Shown here: piece after piece, positions 51,591 through 59,946 of the stretch | How the letters are laid out: every line of letters begins with the position of its first letter | How positions within the stretch are numbered: the stretch's first letter is position 1 | Assembly (NCBI GenBank): GCA_904419145.1 | Contig: CAJFQQ010000003.1 | Coordinates: 35,610 to 99,609 of the forward strand | Direction of reading: 5' to 3' | DNA from: an uncultured Oscillospiraceae bacterium | Lineage (GTDB): Bacteria > Bacillota > Clostridia > Oscillospirales > Oscillospiraceae | DNA length: 64,000 nt | Position numbers and translations under genes: made by a program | The notes under the pieces: model-generated | The model's database searches: none | Told to the model about the DNA's origin: nothing | What the model saw: only the letters and a program-made list of their open reading frames with translations

Positions 51591-51743
51591 CTAAAAGAAA
51601 ACCCGGCTCAGCAGCGGAAGATCCGCCGCTTCAGCCGGGAATAAAAAACAAAATACCGATCCCATAAGGGAAACGGGAAACTGGATGGCAGGTACGGATA
51701 TACAGAAGAAAGCAAGGGGGGTCCCCATCTGCCGCACCTGCAT
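51591..51743 (-). CDS. Putative carAB leader peptide (50 codons) running through the attenuator
   Basis: An ATG at 51743 follows GGAAAGGGG by about 11 bases. The frame (MQVRQMGTPLAFFCISVPAI...) runs through a T-rich stretch (codons about 30-35, GTATTTTGTTTTTTATTC) and then right across the terminator stem, stopping at 51591, only 21 bases before carA. This mirrors the enterobacterial pyrBI leader, in which a ribosome following a UTP-starved polymerase prevents terminator folding. A second, 44-codon frame (51765 to 51631) also covers the T-tract. Translation is inferred. Confidence 0.5.
   Translation of the reverse strand: MQVRQMGTPLAFFCISVPAIQFPVSLMGSVFCFLFPAEAADLPLLSRVFF
51593..51639 (-). 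terminator. carAB attenuator (intrinsic terminator in the leader)
   Basis: CCCGGCT (51602-51608) and AGCCGGG (51633-51639) form the base of a stem extended by GC/GC and GCGGA/TCCGC pairs. On the minus strand it is followed by TTTTCTTTT. It lies 24 bases before carA. No PyrR-type antiterminator sequence was recognised. Confidence 0.75.
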
Positions 51744-52027
51744 CAATTTCACCGCCCCTTTCCATATGCTCTATATACAAAAATTGTTAGATAACCAAAA
51801 AAATTTTGATAAATATAAGCGAATAATGAATAAAAATGCAAAATTGCGTTTTTAAGAATATCTCATAAAACATGGAAGATGTCAAGACGGAAAGCGAAAA
51901 TTCTGTAAGTTTATGGATTCTAGCCAGAGGAAAAGAGGAGAAGGGGCTGCCGATTCATATAGTTTGTGCATTGCATTTTTTCTTGGCGGATGGTAGTTTA
52001 ATATTGTATCTTTTCCAACTGAAAAGA
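51744..52027. other. AT-rich divergent region between carA and purE
   Basis: It holds the promoters of carAB (a TATATA near 51771-51776 on the minus strand is a possible -10) and of the purine operon, neither placed with confidence. No gene was found. Confidence 0.4.
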
Positions 52028-52104
52028 CCTCTTGCAACTGACGGATCAGTGGGTTACCACGTGGGAACAAGAGCGTCCGAAACATTGTCGACCGTCTGGG
52101 CAGC
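52028..52104 (+). ncRNA. ZTP riboswitch (pfl motif) upstream of the purine operon
   Basis: The stretch contains an ACTGACGGATCAGTGGG stem-loop, a conserved ACCACGTGGG element and the 3' core GTCGACCGTCTGGGC, which match in order the conserved parts of the pfl/ZTP riboswitch as I know it. The class senses ZTP/ZMP, purine intermediates that build up when one-carbon folate is short, and switches on purine and folate genes. Its 3' core overlaps the terminator stem that follows, as expected. Recognition is by eye, not by covariance search. Confidence 0.75.
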
Positions 52105-52136
52105 CCTGTTCCTTAAAAGGACGGGACTGCCCTTAT
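52098..52136 (+). terminator. Expression-platform terminator of the ZTP riboswitch
   Basis: GGGCAG (52098-52103) pairs with CTGCCC (52127-52132), with CCC/GGG and CCT/AGG pairs inside, and TTATTT follows. The left arm overlaps the GGGC of the aptamer core, so ligand binding would block the terminator. Confidence 0.7.
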
Positions 52137-52208
52137 TTGCTGCGCTTTTGAGCATGGAGCGCGGCGTACGGCTTGGGAAGTTTGGCATCGAGAAAGGAGA
52201 CAGAGACC

Positions 52209-52703
52209 ATGAAGAAGGTTGCCATCATCATGGGGAGCAGCAGCGATCTTGGGGTGGTACGCAAGGCGGCAGAGGTACTGGATAGCTTTTCCGTACCCTA
52301 TGAGGTCCACGTATATTCCGCCCATCGCACCCCGGAGGAGGCCAAGCAGTTTGCACAGAGCGCCCGGGACAACGGCTTTGGCGCCATTATTGCCGCCGCA
52401 GGAAAGGCGGCCCATCTGGCTGGCGCCATTGCAGCCAATACCACGCTGCCGGTCATCGGCATCCCTGTGAAGTCCAGTACATTAGACGGCATTGACGCCC
52501 TATTGTCCACCGTGCAGATGCCAACCGGCATCCCCGTTGCCACTGTGGCCATTGATGGGGCAGCCAATGCCGCTTTGCTGTCTGTGGAGATTCTGGCGGT
52601 GGAGGACGCCGCGCTGGCGGAGAAGCTCAGCCAGAAGCGGGCTGCGGATTCCGCCAAGGTTCTCCAGGACAATGCCTCTGTGGAGGCGGAATTCCGGCGC
52701 TGA
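52209..52703 (+). CDS. purE: N5-carboxyaminoimidazole ribonucleotide mutase
   Basis: A 164-residue class-I Pur[28 protein letters not shown] with the catalytic His, and [15 protein letters not shown]. It moves the carboxyl group of N5-CAIR to make CAIR. AAGGAG lies 11 bases before the ATG at 52209. It is the first gene of the purine operon. purK, which would supply its substrate, is not in the window. Confidence 0.95.
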   Translation: MKKVAIIMGSSSDLGVVRKAAEVLDSFSVPYEVHVYSAHRTPEEAKQFAQSARDNGFGAIIAAAGKAAHLAGAIAANTTLPVIGIPVKSSTLDGIDALLSTVQMPTGIPVATVAIDGAANAALLSVEILAVEDAALAEKLSQKRAADSAKVLQDNASVEAEFRR

Positions 52704-52755
52704 TTGAGAAAGAATATACAGAAATTATGAATTATCATTAGGGAGGAACATTACC

Positions 52756-53472
52756 ATGGAAAAGACTGTTCAGCTGTATGAGGGCAAGGCGAAGAAGGTC
52801 TATGCCACCGAGGATCCCAATCTGGTGATCGTCTCCTACAAGGACGACGCCACCGCCTTCGACGGCACCAAGAAGGGAACCATCCGCGGGAAGGGTTCCG
52901 TCAACAACCGGATGAGCAACTTCCTGATGAAGAAGCTGGAGGCTGCCGGTATCCCCACCCACTTTGTGGAGGAGCTCAACGACCGGGAGACCGTGGTCAA
53001 GAAGGTGCAGATCGTCCCCCTGGAGGTGATCGTGCGCAATGTGTCCGCCGGCCACTTTGCCAGCCGCTACGGCGTGGAGGAGGGCATTGCCTTTGACGAG
53101 CCGGTGCTTGAGTTCTCCTATAAGAATGACGACCTCCACGATCCCCTGCTGAATACCTCCCACGCCCTGGCGCTGAAACTGGCCACCCGGGAGGAGATCG
53201 ACACCATCAAGTCCATGGCTCTGCGCATCAACGAGATCCTCAAGGACTTCTTCGCCCAGTGCGGCGTCCGCCTCATCGACTTCAAGCTGGAGTTCGGCAA
53301 GACCGCCGACGGCCAGATTGTCCTGGCTGACGAGATCAGCCCCGACACCTGCCGCTTCTGGGACGCCAAGACCAACGAGAAGCTGGACAAGGACCGCTTC
53401 CGCCGGGATCTGGGCAACGTGGAGGAGGCCTATCAGGAGATGATGCGCCGGGTCTTCGGGGAGCAGGCATGA
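52756..53472 (+). CDS. purC: Phosphoribosylaminoimidazole-succinocarboxamide synthase
   Basis: A 238-residue SAICAR synthetase: [15 protein letters not shown], the ATP site [17 protein letters not shown], and [17 protein letters not shown]. It joins aspartate to CAIR. GGAGG precedes the ATG. The stop overlaps the purF start (ATGA). Confidence 0.96.
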   Translation: MEKTVQLYEGKAKKVYATEDPNLVIVSYKDDATAFDGTKKGTIRGKGSVNNRMSNFLMKKLEAAGIPTHFVEELNDRETVVKKVQIVPLEVIVRNVSAGHFASRYGVEEGIAFDEPVLEFSYKNDDLHDPLLNTSHALALKLATREEIDTIKSMALRINEILKDFFAQCGVRLIDFKLEFGKTADGQIVLADEISPDTCRFWDAKTNEKLDKDRFRRDLGNVEEAYQEMMRRVFGEQA

Positions 53473-54908
53473 GCGGACTGAGAGAGGAATGCGGGGTTTT
53501 CGGCGTCTACAGCCCCACACCCTATGATGTGGCCCACATGACTTATTACGGCCTGTTTGCCCTTCAGCACCGGGGGCAGGAGAGCTGCGGCATTGTGGTC
53601 AATGACGATGGGATCTTCCGCTCCTATAAGGACACGGGCCTGGTGAACGACGTGTTCACCCCGCAAAATCTGGATACCCTGGGCTGCGGCAATATGGCCG
53701 TGGGCCACGTCCGCTACGGTACCACCGGCGGCAACGAGCGCAGCAATGCCCAGCCTATTCTGGTCAACCACATCAAGGGCCGCATGGCCCTGGCCCACAA
53801 CGGCAATCTGGTAAACTCCTATGAGCTGCGCACCCAGCTGGAGCTCCAGGGCTCCATCTTCCACACCACCAGCGACACCGAGGTGATCTCCTATATCATC
53901 ACCAAGGAACGCCTCACCGCCCCCTCCATCGAGGAGGCGGTGAACCGGGCGGTGGACAAGCTGGATGGGGCGTTCTCCCTGGTGATTATGTCCCCCCAGA
54001 AGCTCATCGCGGTCCGGGACCCCCACGGGTTCCGGCCCCTCTGCTACGGCAAGACCCCGGACGGCCGCTGGGTGGTAGCCAGTGAGAGCTGCGCCCTGTC
54101 CTCCGTGGGAGCGGAGCTGATCCGGGATTTGGACCCAGGGGAGATCCTGGTCTTTGACAAGGAGGGGCCCCGGTCCATCCGGAACCACTGCGGTACGGCG
54201 GAAAAGAGCCTGTGTGTCTTTGAGTACATCTATTTTGCCCGCCCGGACTCCGTCATCGACGGCTGCACCGTCCACGCAGCCCGCATCCGGGCTGGGGTCT
54301 ATCTGGCCCTGGAGCACCCGGTCCAGGCGGATGTGGTCATCGGCGTGCCGGACAGCGGCATTGACGCCGCCATCGGCTACGCCAAGCAGTCCGGCATCCC
54401 CTACGAGGTAGGGTTCATCAAAAACAAGTACATCGGCCGCACCTTTATCAACCCCGGCCAGGCCAGCCGGGAGGACAAGGTGCGCATCAAGCTCAACCCC
54501 ATTGTGGACGTGGTCCGGGGCAAGCGGGTGGTCATGATCGACGACTCCATCGTCCGGGGGACCACTAGTGCCCGTACAGTCCGCCTGCTGCGGGAGGCCG
54601 GGGCTACGGAGGTCCACATGCGGGTCTCTGCGCCGCCCTTTGTCAGCCCATGCTATTATGGGGTCGACATTGATTCCAAGGAAAATTTGATCGCCTGTAA
54701 TTACACCCTGGAGGAGATTGCCAAGAAGATCGGGGTGGACTCCCTGGGCTATCTCAGCATCGACAATGCCCGGAAGATGGCCTGCGGCGGCGAGGGCAAG
54801 GGGTTCTGCACCGCCTGCTTCGGCGGCGAGTACCCCACCGCCATCCCCAAGGCCACAGATAAAAACCGCTTTGAGCGCAAGCTCTCCCAGCGGGAGAAGA
54901 AGGAGTAG
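53469..54908 (+). CDS. purF: Amidophosphoribosyltransferase
   Basis: A 479-residue enzyme that starts purine synthesis from PRPP and glutamine. The class-II glutaminase nucleophile is Cys8 (REECGVFG), so a seven-residue propeptide is probably cleaved. The PRPP loop is [14 protein letters not shown]. Later cysteines ([12 protein letters not shown] and [12 protein letters not shown]) match the [4Fe-4S]-containing Bacillus-type enzyme. Confidence 0.96.
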   Translation: MSGLREECGVFGVYSPTPYDVAHMTYYGLFALQHRGQESCGIVVNDDGIFRSYKDTGLVNDVFTPQNLDTLGCGNMAVGHVRYGTTGGNERSNAQPILVNHIKGRMALAHNGNLVNSYELRTQLELQGSIFHTTSDTEVISYIITKERLTAPSIEEAVNRAVDKLDGAFSLVIMSPQKLIAVRDPHGFRPLCYGKTPDGRWVVASESCALSSVGAELIRDLDPGEILVFDKEGPRSIRNHCGTAEKSLCVFEYIYFARPDSVIDGCTVHAARIRAGVYLALEHPVQADVVIGVPDSGIDAAIGYAKQSGIPYEVGFIKNKYIGRTFINPGQASREDKVRIKLNPIVDVVRGKRVVMIDDSIVRGTTSARTVRLLREAGATEVHMRVSAPPFVSPCYYGVDIDSKENLIACNYTLEEIAKKIGVDSLGYLSIDNARKMACGGEGKGFCTACFGGEYPTAIPKATDKNRFERKLSQREKKE

Positions 54909-54911
54909 GCT

Positions 54912-55958
54912 ATGGAGAACAAGAGCAGCTTTTCTGCCAGCTACGCCGCTGCCGGCGTGGACATCACCGCCGGCTACCGGGCGGTGGAGCTGATGAAGGC
55001 CCACATCGCCCGCACCATCACCAGCGGCGTGTGTGGGGACATCGGGGGCTTCGGCGGCCTCTTTGAGCTGGATGTGGCCGGCATGGAGCGGCCTGTCCTG
55101 GTGTCCGGCACCGACGGCGTAGGTACCAAGCTGAAGCTGGCCTTTCTGATGAACAAGCACGACACTGTGGGTATCGACTGCGTGGCCATGTGTGTTAACG
55201 ATATCATCTGCTGCGGCGCAAAGCCCCTCTTTTTCCTGGACTATGTGGCCTGCGGCAAAAATGTGCCCGAAAAGATCGCCGCCATCGTATCCGGCGTGGC
55301 GGAGGGCTGCGTCCAGGCCGGGGCGGCCCTCATCGGCGGGGAGACCGCCGAGATGCCCGGCTTCTACCCCCTGGATGAGTACGACCTTGCCGGCTTCTCC
55401 GTTGGTGTGGTGGACAAGAAGAAGATTATCGACAACACCGCCATGGTCCCAGGGGACGTGGTCATCGCCCTGCCCAGCAGCGGCGTCCACTCCAACGGGT
55501 TCTCCCTGGTGCGCCGGGTGTTCAATGTGGAGCGCTGCAACCTGCACGCCCCCATCGAGTCTCTTGGGGGCAAGGGGCTGGGGGAGACCCTGCTGACCCC
55601 CACCAAGATTTACGTGAAGCCCGTCCTGGCCCTGCTGGAGCAGGTGCAGGTCAAGGGCATCAGCCATATCACCGGCGGCGGGTTCTATGAGAACATCCCC
55701 CGCAGCATCCCCCAGGGGCTCTGCGCCAGGATCGAGAAGAAGGCCCTCCGGGTGCTCCCCATCTTCGACCTCATCGCGGAGAGCGGGCAGATCCCTGAGC
55801 GGGATATGTACAATACCTTCAACATGGGCGTGGGCATGAGCATCGTGGTGCCCAAGGAGGAGGCGGACAAGGCCCTCTCCATCCTCCGCAGCCACGGCGA
55901 GGACGCCTACCTCATGGGCGAGATCGCCCAGGGAGAGGACCGGGTGGTCCTATGCTGA
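54912..55958 (+). CDS. purM: Phosphoribosylformylglycinamidine cyclo-ligase
   Basis: A 348-residue AIR synthetase: [34 protein letters not shown] and [11 protein letters not shown]. It closes the imidazole ring using ATP. The gene starts three bases after purF, and its end overlaps the purN start by 7 bases. One of the core genes of the operon. Confidence 0.96.
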   Translation: MENKSSFSASYAAAGVDITAGYRAVELMKAHIARTITSGVCGDIGGFGGLFELDVAGMERPVLVSGTDGVGTKLKLAFLMNKHDTVGIDCVAMCVNDIICCGAKPLFFLDYVACGKNVPEKIAAIVSGVAEGCVQAGAALIGGETAEMPGFYPLDEYDLAGFSVGVVDKKKIIDNTAMVPGDVVIALPSSGVHSNGFSLVRRVFNVERCNLHAPIESLGGKGLGETLLTPTKIYVKPVLALLEQVQVKGISHITGGGFYENIPRSIPQGLCARIEKKALRVLPIFDLIAESGQIPERDMYNTFNMGVGMSIVVPKEEADKALSILRSHGEDAYLMGEIAQGEDRVVLC

Positions 55959-56572
55959 GGGCGCGCCTCGCTGTCCTGGTCTCCGGCGGCGGCACCAACC
56001 TCCAGGCCCTCATCGACTGCCAGGAGCGGGGGGAGCTGCCCCACGGCGTGCTGAGCCTGGTGGTGGCGGACAAAGCCGGCATTGGCGCCATCGAGCGGGC
56101 CCAGCACCACGACATCGCCTGCACGGTCATTCCCCGGCGGGAGCAGGGGTTCGAGGAGCGCCTGCAGAAGGCGCTGGCCGCTTATGAGATCGACATGGTG
56201 GTGCTGGCGGGGTTCCTGGGCATCCTCTCCGGGGACTTTATCGAGACCTTTGGAAAGCCCATCATCAATATCCACCCCTCCCTGATCCCGTCCTTCTGCG
56301 GGAAGGGGTTCTACGGCCTGCGGGTCCATCAGGCCGCTTTGGACTACGGCGTCAAGGTCACCGGCGCCACGGTCCACTTTGTCAACGCTATCCCCGACGG
56401 GGGGAGGATCATCGCCCAGAAGGCGGTGGACATCCTGCCCGGAGACACGCCGGAGACCCTGCAGCGCCGCGTGATGGAGCAGGCCGAGTGGAAGCTGCTC
56501 CCCGCCGCCGCTGAGCAGGTGGCCCGGGAACTTGTGGAGAAAGGAAAGACGACATGGAACGACAGAACTTGA
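55952..56572 (+). CDS. purN: Phosphoribosylglycinamide formyltransferase (folate-dependent)
   Basis: A 206-residue GAR transformylase: [16 protein letters not shown], the catalytic Asn/His region [11 protein letters not shown] and [14 protein letters not shown]. It transfers a formyl group from 10-formyl-THF, a step that links this operon with the ZTP (one-carbon) sensor in its leader. It overlaps purM at its start and the purO gene at its end by 19 bases. Confidence 0.95.
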   Translation: MLRARLAVLVSGGGTNLQALIDCQERGELPHGVLSLVVADKAGIGAIERAQHHDIACTVIPRREQGFEERLQKALAAYEIDMVVLAGFLGILSGDFIETFGKPIINIHPSLIPSFCGKGFYGLRVHQAALDYGVKVTGATVHFVNAIPDGGRIIAQKAVDILPGDTPETLQRRVMEQAEWKLLPAAAEQVARELVEKGKTTWNDRT

Positions 56573-57306
56573 TGCAGCTGCTCTCCGCCAACCCCTACCC
56601 CGGCCGGGGCATCGTCATCGGCAACCGCTATCGCCCCGGCGCCAATGCCGCGGTGATCGCCTACTGGATCATGGGCCGCAGCGAGAACAGCCGCAACCGG
56701 GTCTTTGAGGCCACGGAGGACGGAATCCGGACGAGGGCCTTTGATGAGAGCAAAATGACGGACCCCTCCCTGATCATCTACCACCCGGTGCGGGTGGTGG
56801 GGAAGAAGATCGTGGTCACCAACGGCGACCAGACCGACACCATTCGGGATGCCCTCCAGCTGGGCGGCTCCTTTGCCAGCGCTCTGCGTACCCGGGAGTT
56901 TGAGCCGGATGCGCCCAACTACACCCCCCGCATCTCCGGCCTTTTGGAGCGGGACGGGGACTACAAACTGTCGATTCTGAAAGCGGGCTACGGCGGAGGC
57001 ATCTGCGACCGGCAGTTCTTTGAGTACACCGCTCGGGCCGACGCCGGACACTTCATCAGTACCTACCAGGGGGATGGGAGCCCGCTGCCCTCCTTTGCCG
57101 GGGAGCCCATCCTGGTGTCCATCGAGGCGGACAGCGCCGAGGAGCTGGCGACACAGCTCTGGGAGAGCCTCAACAGCGAGAACAAGGTGTCCCTGTTCGT
57201 CCAGTATATTGACCTGCGCAATGGATTCCCTGAGACGGTGATCATCAACAAGCACAGCGGCCGCACCAGCAGTGCGCCGAAAACATCTATCTGGAAGGAG
57301 AAGTGA
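56554..57306 (+). CDS. purO: IMP cyclohydrolase, PurO-like stand-alone enzyme
   Basis: A 250-residue protein of the IMP cyclohydrolase family first known from archaea (NPYPGRGIVIGNRYRPGANA, ENSRNRVFEATEDG, NYTPRISGLL). It closes the last ring to give IMP. In most bacteria this step is done by the N-terminal domain of PurH. Here the MGS-like domain is absent from the next gene, so this protein most likely fills the gap. The ATG at 56554 overlaps purN by 19 bases; AGGAAAG lies just upstream. Confidence 0.88.
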   Translation: MERQNLMQLLSANPYPGRGIVIGNRYRPGANAAVIAYWIMGRSENSRNRVFEATEDGIRTRAFDESKMTDPSLIIYHPVRVVGKKIVVTNGDQTDTIRDALQLGGSFASALRTREFEPDAPNYTPRISGLLERDGDYKLSILKAGYGGGICDRQFFEYTARADAGHFISTYQGDGSPLPSFAGEPILVSIEADSAEELATQLWESLNSENKVSLFVQYIDLRNGFPETVIINKHSGRTSSAPKTSIWKEK

Positions 57307-57310
57307 AACC

Positions 57311-58495
57311 ATGAATGAACTGGAACTGAAATACGGCTGCAACCCCAACCAGAAGCCCGCCCGCATCTTCATGCGCGACGGCGGCGATCTGCCGCTGACC
57401 GTTCTGAACGGGAAGCCCGGCTACATCAACTTCATGGATGCCTTCAATTCCTGGCAGCTGGTACAGGAGCTGAAGAAGGCCCTGAACCTGCCCGCCGCCA
57501 CCTCCTTCAAGCATGTGAGCCCCACCAGCGCCGCCGTGGGCCTGCCCCTGAGCCGGGATCTGAAGCGCGCCTGCTTTGTGGACGACGTGCCGGAGCTGGA
57601 CGACAGCCCTCTGGCCTGCGCCTATGCCCGGGCCCGCGGGACCGACCGGCTGTGCTCCTTTGGCGACTGGGTGGCCCTCAGCGATGTGTGCGACGCCGCC
57701 ACCGCCAATCTCATTAAGCGCGAGGTGTCCGACGGCGTCATCGCCCCCGGCTACACCGATGAGGCCCTGGCTATCCTCAAGACCAAGCGCAAGGGCAGCT
57801 ACAATGTGGTGCAGATGGATCCGGGCTATGTTCCCGATCCCAAGGAGACCCGGGAGATCTTCGGCATCACCTTTGAGCAGGGCCGCAACAACTTTAAGAT
57901 TGACGCTGATCTATTGAACAATATCGTCACCAGCAACAAGAGCCTTCCGGACAGCGCCAAGCGGGATCTGATCGTGGCCCTCATCACCCTGAAATACACC
58001 CAGTCCAACTCCGTCTGCTTCGCTGTGGACGGTCAGGCCATCGGCGTGGGCGCCGGCCAGCAGAGCCGCATCCACTGCACCCGTCTGGCGGGCAGCAAGG
58101 CCGACACCTGGCGCCTGCGCCAGCACAGCAAGGTGCTGAACCTGCCCTTCAAGCCGGATCTGGGACGCCCCGAGCGGGACAACGTCATTGACGGCTATAT
58201 CAACGGCAATGAGGAGGACGTGTGTGCCGAGGGCAACTGGCAGAAGTATTTCACCAGCCGTCCCCAGCCCCTGTCCGACTTTGAGAAGCGCACCTGGGTG
58301 GCCAACAACACCAATGTGGCCCTGGGCAGCGACGCGTTCTTCCCCTTCCCCGACAGCATTGAGCGGGCGCGGCGCAGCGGTGTGCGCTATGTGGCACAGC
58401 CCGGCGGCTCCATCCGGGACGATCTGGTGATCGAGAAGTGCGATGACTACGACATGGTCATGGCCTTCACCGGCATGCGCCTGTTCCACCACTAA
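57311..58495 (+). CDS. purH: AICAR formyltransferase (stand-alone PurH C-terminal domain)
   Basis: A 394-residue protein corresponding only to the transformylase part of PurH. It begins MNELELKYGCNPNQKPARIF, equivalent to the start of that domain, and includes FKHVSPTSAAVG (catalytic Lys/His) and GQQSRIHCTRLAGSKAD. There is no MGS-like cyclohydrolase domain. It formylates AICAR; the PurO-like enzyme upstream would finish IMP. Four bases separate the two genes. The ATG at 57311 is chosen over an upstream frame extension inside purO. Confidence 0.93.
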   Translation: MNELELKYGCNPNQKPARIFMRDGGDLPLTVLNGKPGYINFMDAFNSWQLVQELKKALNLPAATSFKHVSPTSAAVGLPLSRDLKRACFVDDVPELDDSPLACAYARARGTDRLCSFGDWVALSDVCDAATANLIKREVSDGVIAPGYTDEALAILKTKRKGSYNVVQMDPGYVPDPKETREIFGITFEQGRNNFKIDADLLNNIVTSNKSLPDSAKRDLIVALITLKYTQSNSVCFAVDGQAIGVGAGQQSRIHCTRLAGSKADTWRLRQHSKVLNLPFKPDLGRPERDNVIDGYINGNEEDVCAEGNWQKYFTSRPQPLSDFEKRTWVANNTNVALGSDAFFPFPDSIERARRSGVRYVAQPGGSIRDDLVIEKCDDYDMVMAFTGMRLFHH

Positions 58496-58665
58496 ACAGA
58501 CATCACGGGGGAGCCGTCTCCCCCTGGCAGGAGCGCCTTGAGCGCCCGCGTCAATGCATTTTTGGCAGGCACACGTCCTGCCAAAAATGCTATAGGGGCT
58601 GCTTCGGGCTGCTGTCCGCCAGGGGAACAGATCCCCGTTATTCGGATAAGAAAAAGAGGTTGCTT
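58496..58665 (+). other. Intra-operon spacer with stacked hairpins
   Basis: The 170-base gap is the longest inside the purine operon. GGGGGAG-CCGT-CTCCCCC (58507-58524) and a 14-bp perfect stem (58556-58569 with 58577-58590) are present, plus GAGCGCC direct repeats. The second stem has no T-tract after it. A role in RNA processing or partial termination is possible. Confidence 0.55.
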
Positions 58666-59946
58666 ATGAATATTCTGCTCATCGGCTCCGGCGGCCGGGA
58701 ACACGCTATCCTCCAGAAGCTCCGGGAGAGCCCGGAGGCGGAGACCATCTATGTCCTCCCAGGCAACGGCGGCATGGCGGGGGAGGGGACCTGTGTGGAC
58801 ATTGCCGCCAAGGACATCCCCGCCATCGTGGATTTCGCCAAGACCCACCCGGTGGACTTCGCCGTGGTGGCCCCGGACGATCCCCTGGTGCTGGGGGCCG
58901 TGGACGCGCTGAACGCCATCGGCATCCCCTGCTTCGGACCCACACAGAAGGCCGCCATGATCGAGGGGAGCAAGGTCTTTGCCAAGAATTTGATGAAACA
59001 GTACGGCATCCCCACCGCCCGCTACGAGGTATTTACCGACCTGGAGGCGGCCCTCCGGTATGTGGAGACCTGCCCCATCCCCACGGTGGTGAAGGCCGAT
59101 GGGCTGGCGCTGGGAAAGGGTGTCATCATTGCCCAGACCCGGGAGGCTGCCCGGGACGCCCTGCACTCCATGATGGAGGACAAGGTGTTCGGTCAGGCGG
59201 GGAGCCAGGTGGTCATCGAGGAGTTCCTCACCGGGCCGGAGGTGTCCGTCCTCAGCTTTACCGACGGGGAGACCATTGTGCCCATGGTGTCCTCCATGGA
59301 CCACAAGCGGGCCCTGGACGGGGATCAGGGCCTCAACACCGGGGGCATGGGCACGGTGGCCCCCAATCCCTACTACACGCCGGAGATCGCAAAGACCTGC
59401 ATGGACACCATCTTCCTGCCCACCATCCGGGCCATGAAGGCCGAGGGCCGGACCTTCCGGGGCTGCCTCTACTTCGGCCTCATGCTGACACCGGACGGCC
59501 CCAAGGTCATTGAGTACAACTGCCGCTTCGGCGACCCGGAGACCCAGGTGGTGCTGCCGCTGCTGGAGAGCGACCTCTTGACCGTCATGCGGGCCACAGC
59601 GGAGGGAACGCTGGCCCAGACCGAGGTCAAATGGCGCGGCGGCCACGCCTGCTGCGTGGTGCTGGCCTCCAGGGGATACCCCACCAAATATGAAAAGGGA
59701 TTTACCTTGACACTGCCTGATACAAAAGAGAATGAGCACATCTATGTGGCCGGCGCGGTGCTGGAGGACGGCGTCCTCAGGACCAACGGCGGCCGGGTGG
59801 TGGGTGCCACCGCTGTGGCGGACACCCTGGAGGACGCCATCACCGCGGCCTATGACCTGGCGGGGCGCATCCACTTTGAAAACGCCTACTGCCGCCGCGA
59901 TATCGGACAGCGGGCGCTGGCTGCCGGAAAGGGAGGAAATCGCTGA
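58666..59946 (+). CDS. purD: Phosphoribosylamine-glycine ligase
   Basis: A 426-residue ATP-grasp enzyme: NILLIGSGGREHAILQKL, PTVVKADGLALGKGV and EYNCRFGDPETQVVLPLL. It joins glycine to phosphoribosylamine. The ATG at 58666 has AGAGG seven bases upstream. Its stop (TGA) shares one base with the purL ATG (TGATG), so translation of the two is coupled. Confidence 0.96.
   Translation: MNILLIGSGGREHAILQKLRESPEAETIYVLPGNGGMAGEGTCVDIAAKDIPAIVDFAKTHPVDFAVVAPDDPLVLGAVDALNAIGIPCFGPTQKAAMIEGSKVFAKNLMKQYGIPTARYEVFTDLEAALRYVETCPIPTVVKADGLALGKGVIIAQTREAARDALHSMMEDKVFGQAGSQVVIEEFLTGPEVSVLSFTDGETIVPMVSSMDHKRALDGDQGLNTGGMGTVAPNPYYTPEIAKTCMDTIFLPTIRAMKAEGRTFRGCLYFGLMLTPDGPKVIEYNCRFGDPETQVVLPLLESDLLTVMRATAEGTLAQTEVKWRGGHACCVVLASRGYPTKYEKGFTLTLPDTKENEHIYVAGAVLEDGVLRTNGGRVVGATAVADTLEDAITAAYDLAGRIHFENAYCRRDIGQRALAAGKGGNR

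Noticed and set aside
51900..52208. Guanine/adenine-class purine riboswitch before purE
   Set aside because: The conserved purine aptamer loops were not found, whereas the ZTP core elements are present in the right order.
51872..52285. Open frame across the purE leader
   Set aside because: It overlaps the ZTP riboswitch, its terminator and the start of purE; its sequence is explained by these.
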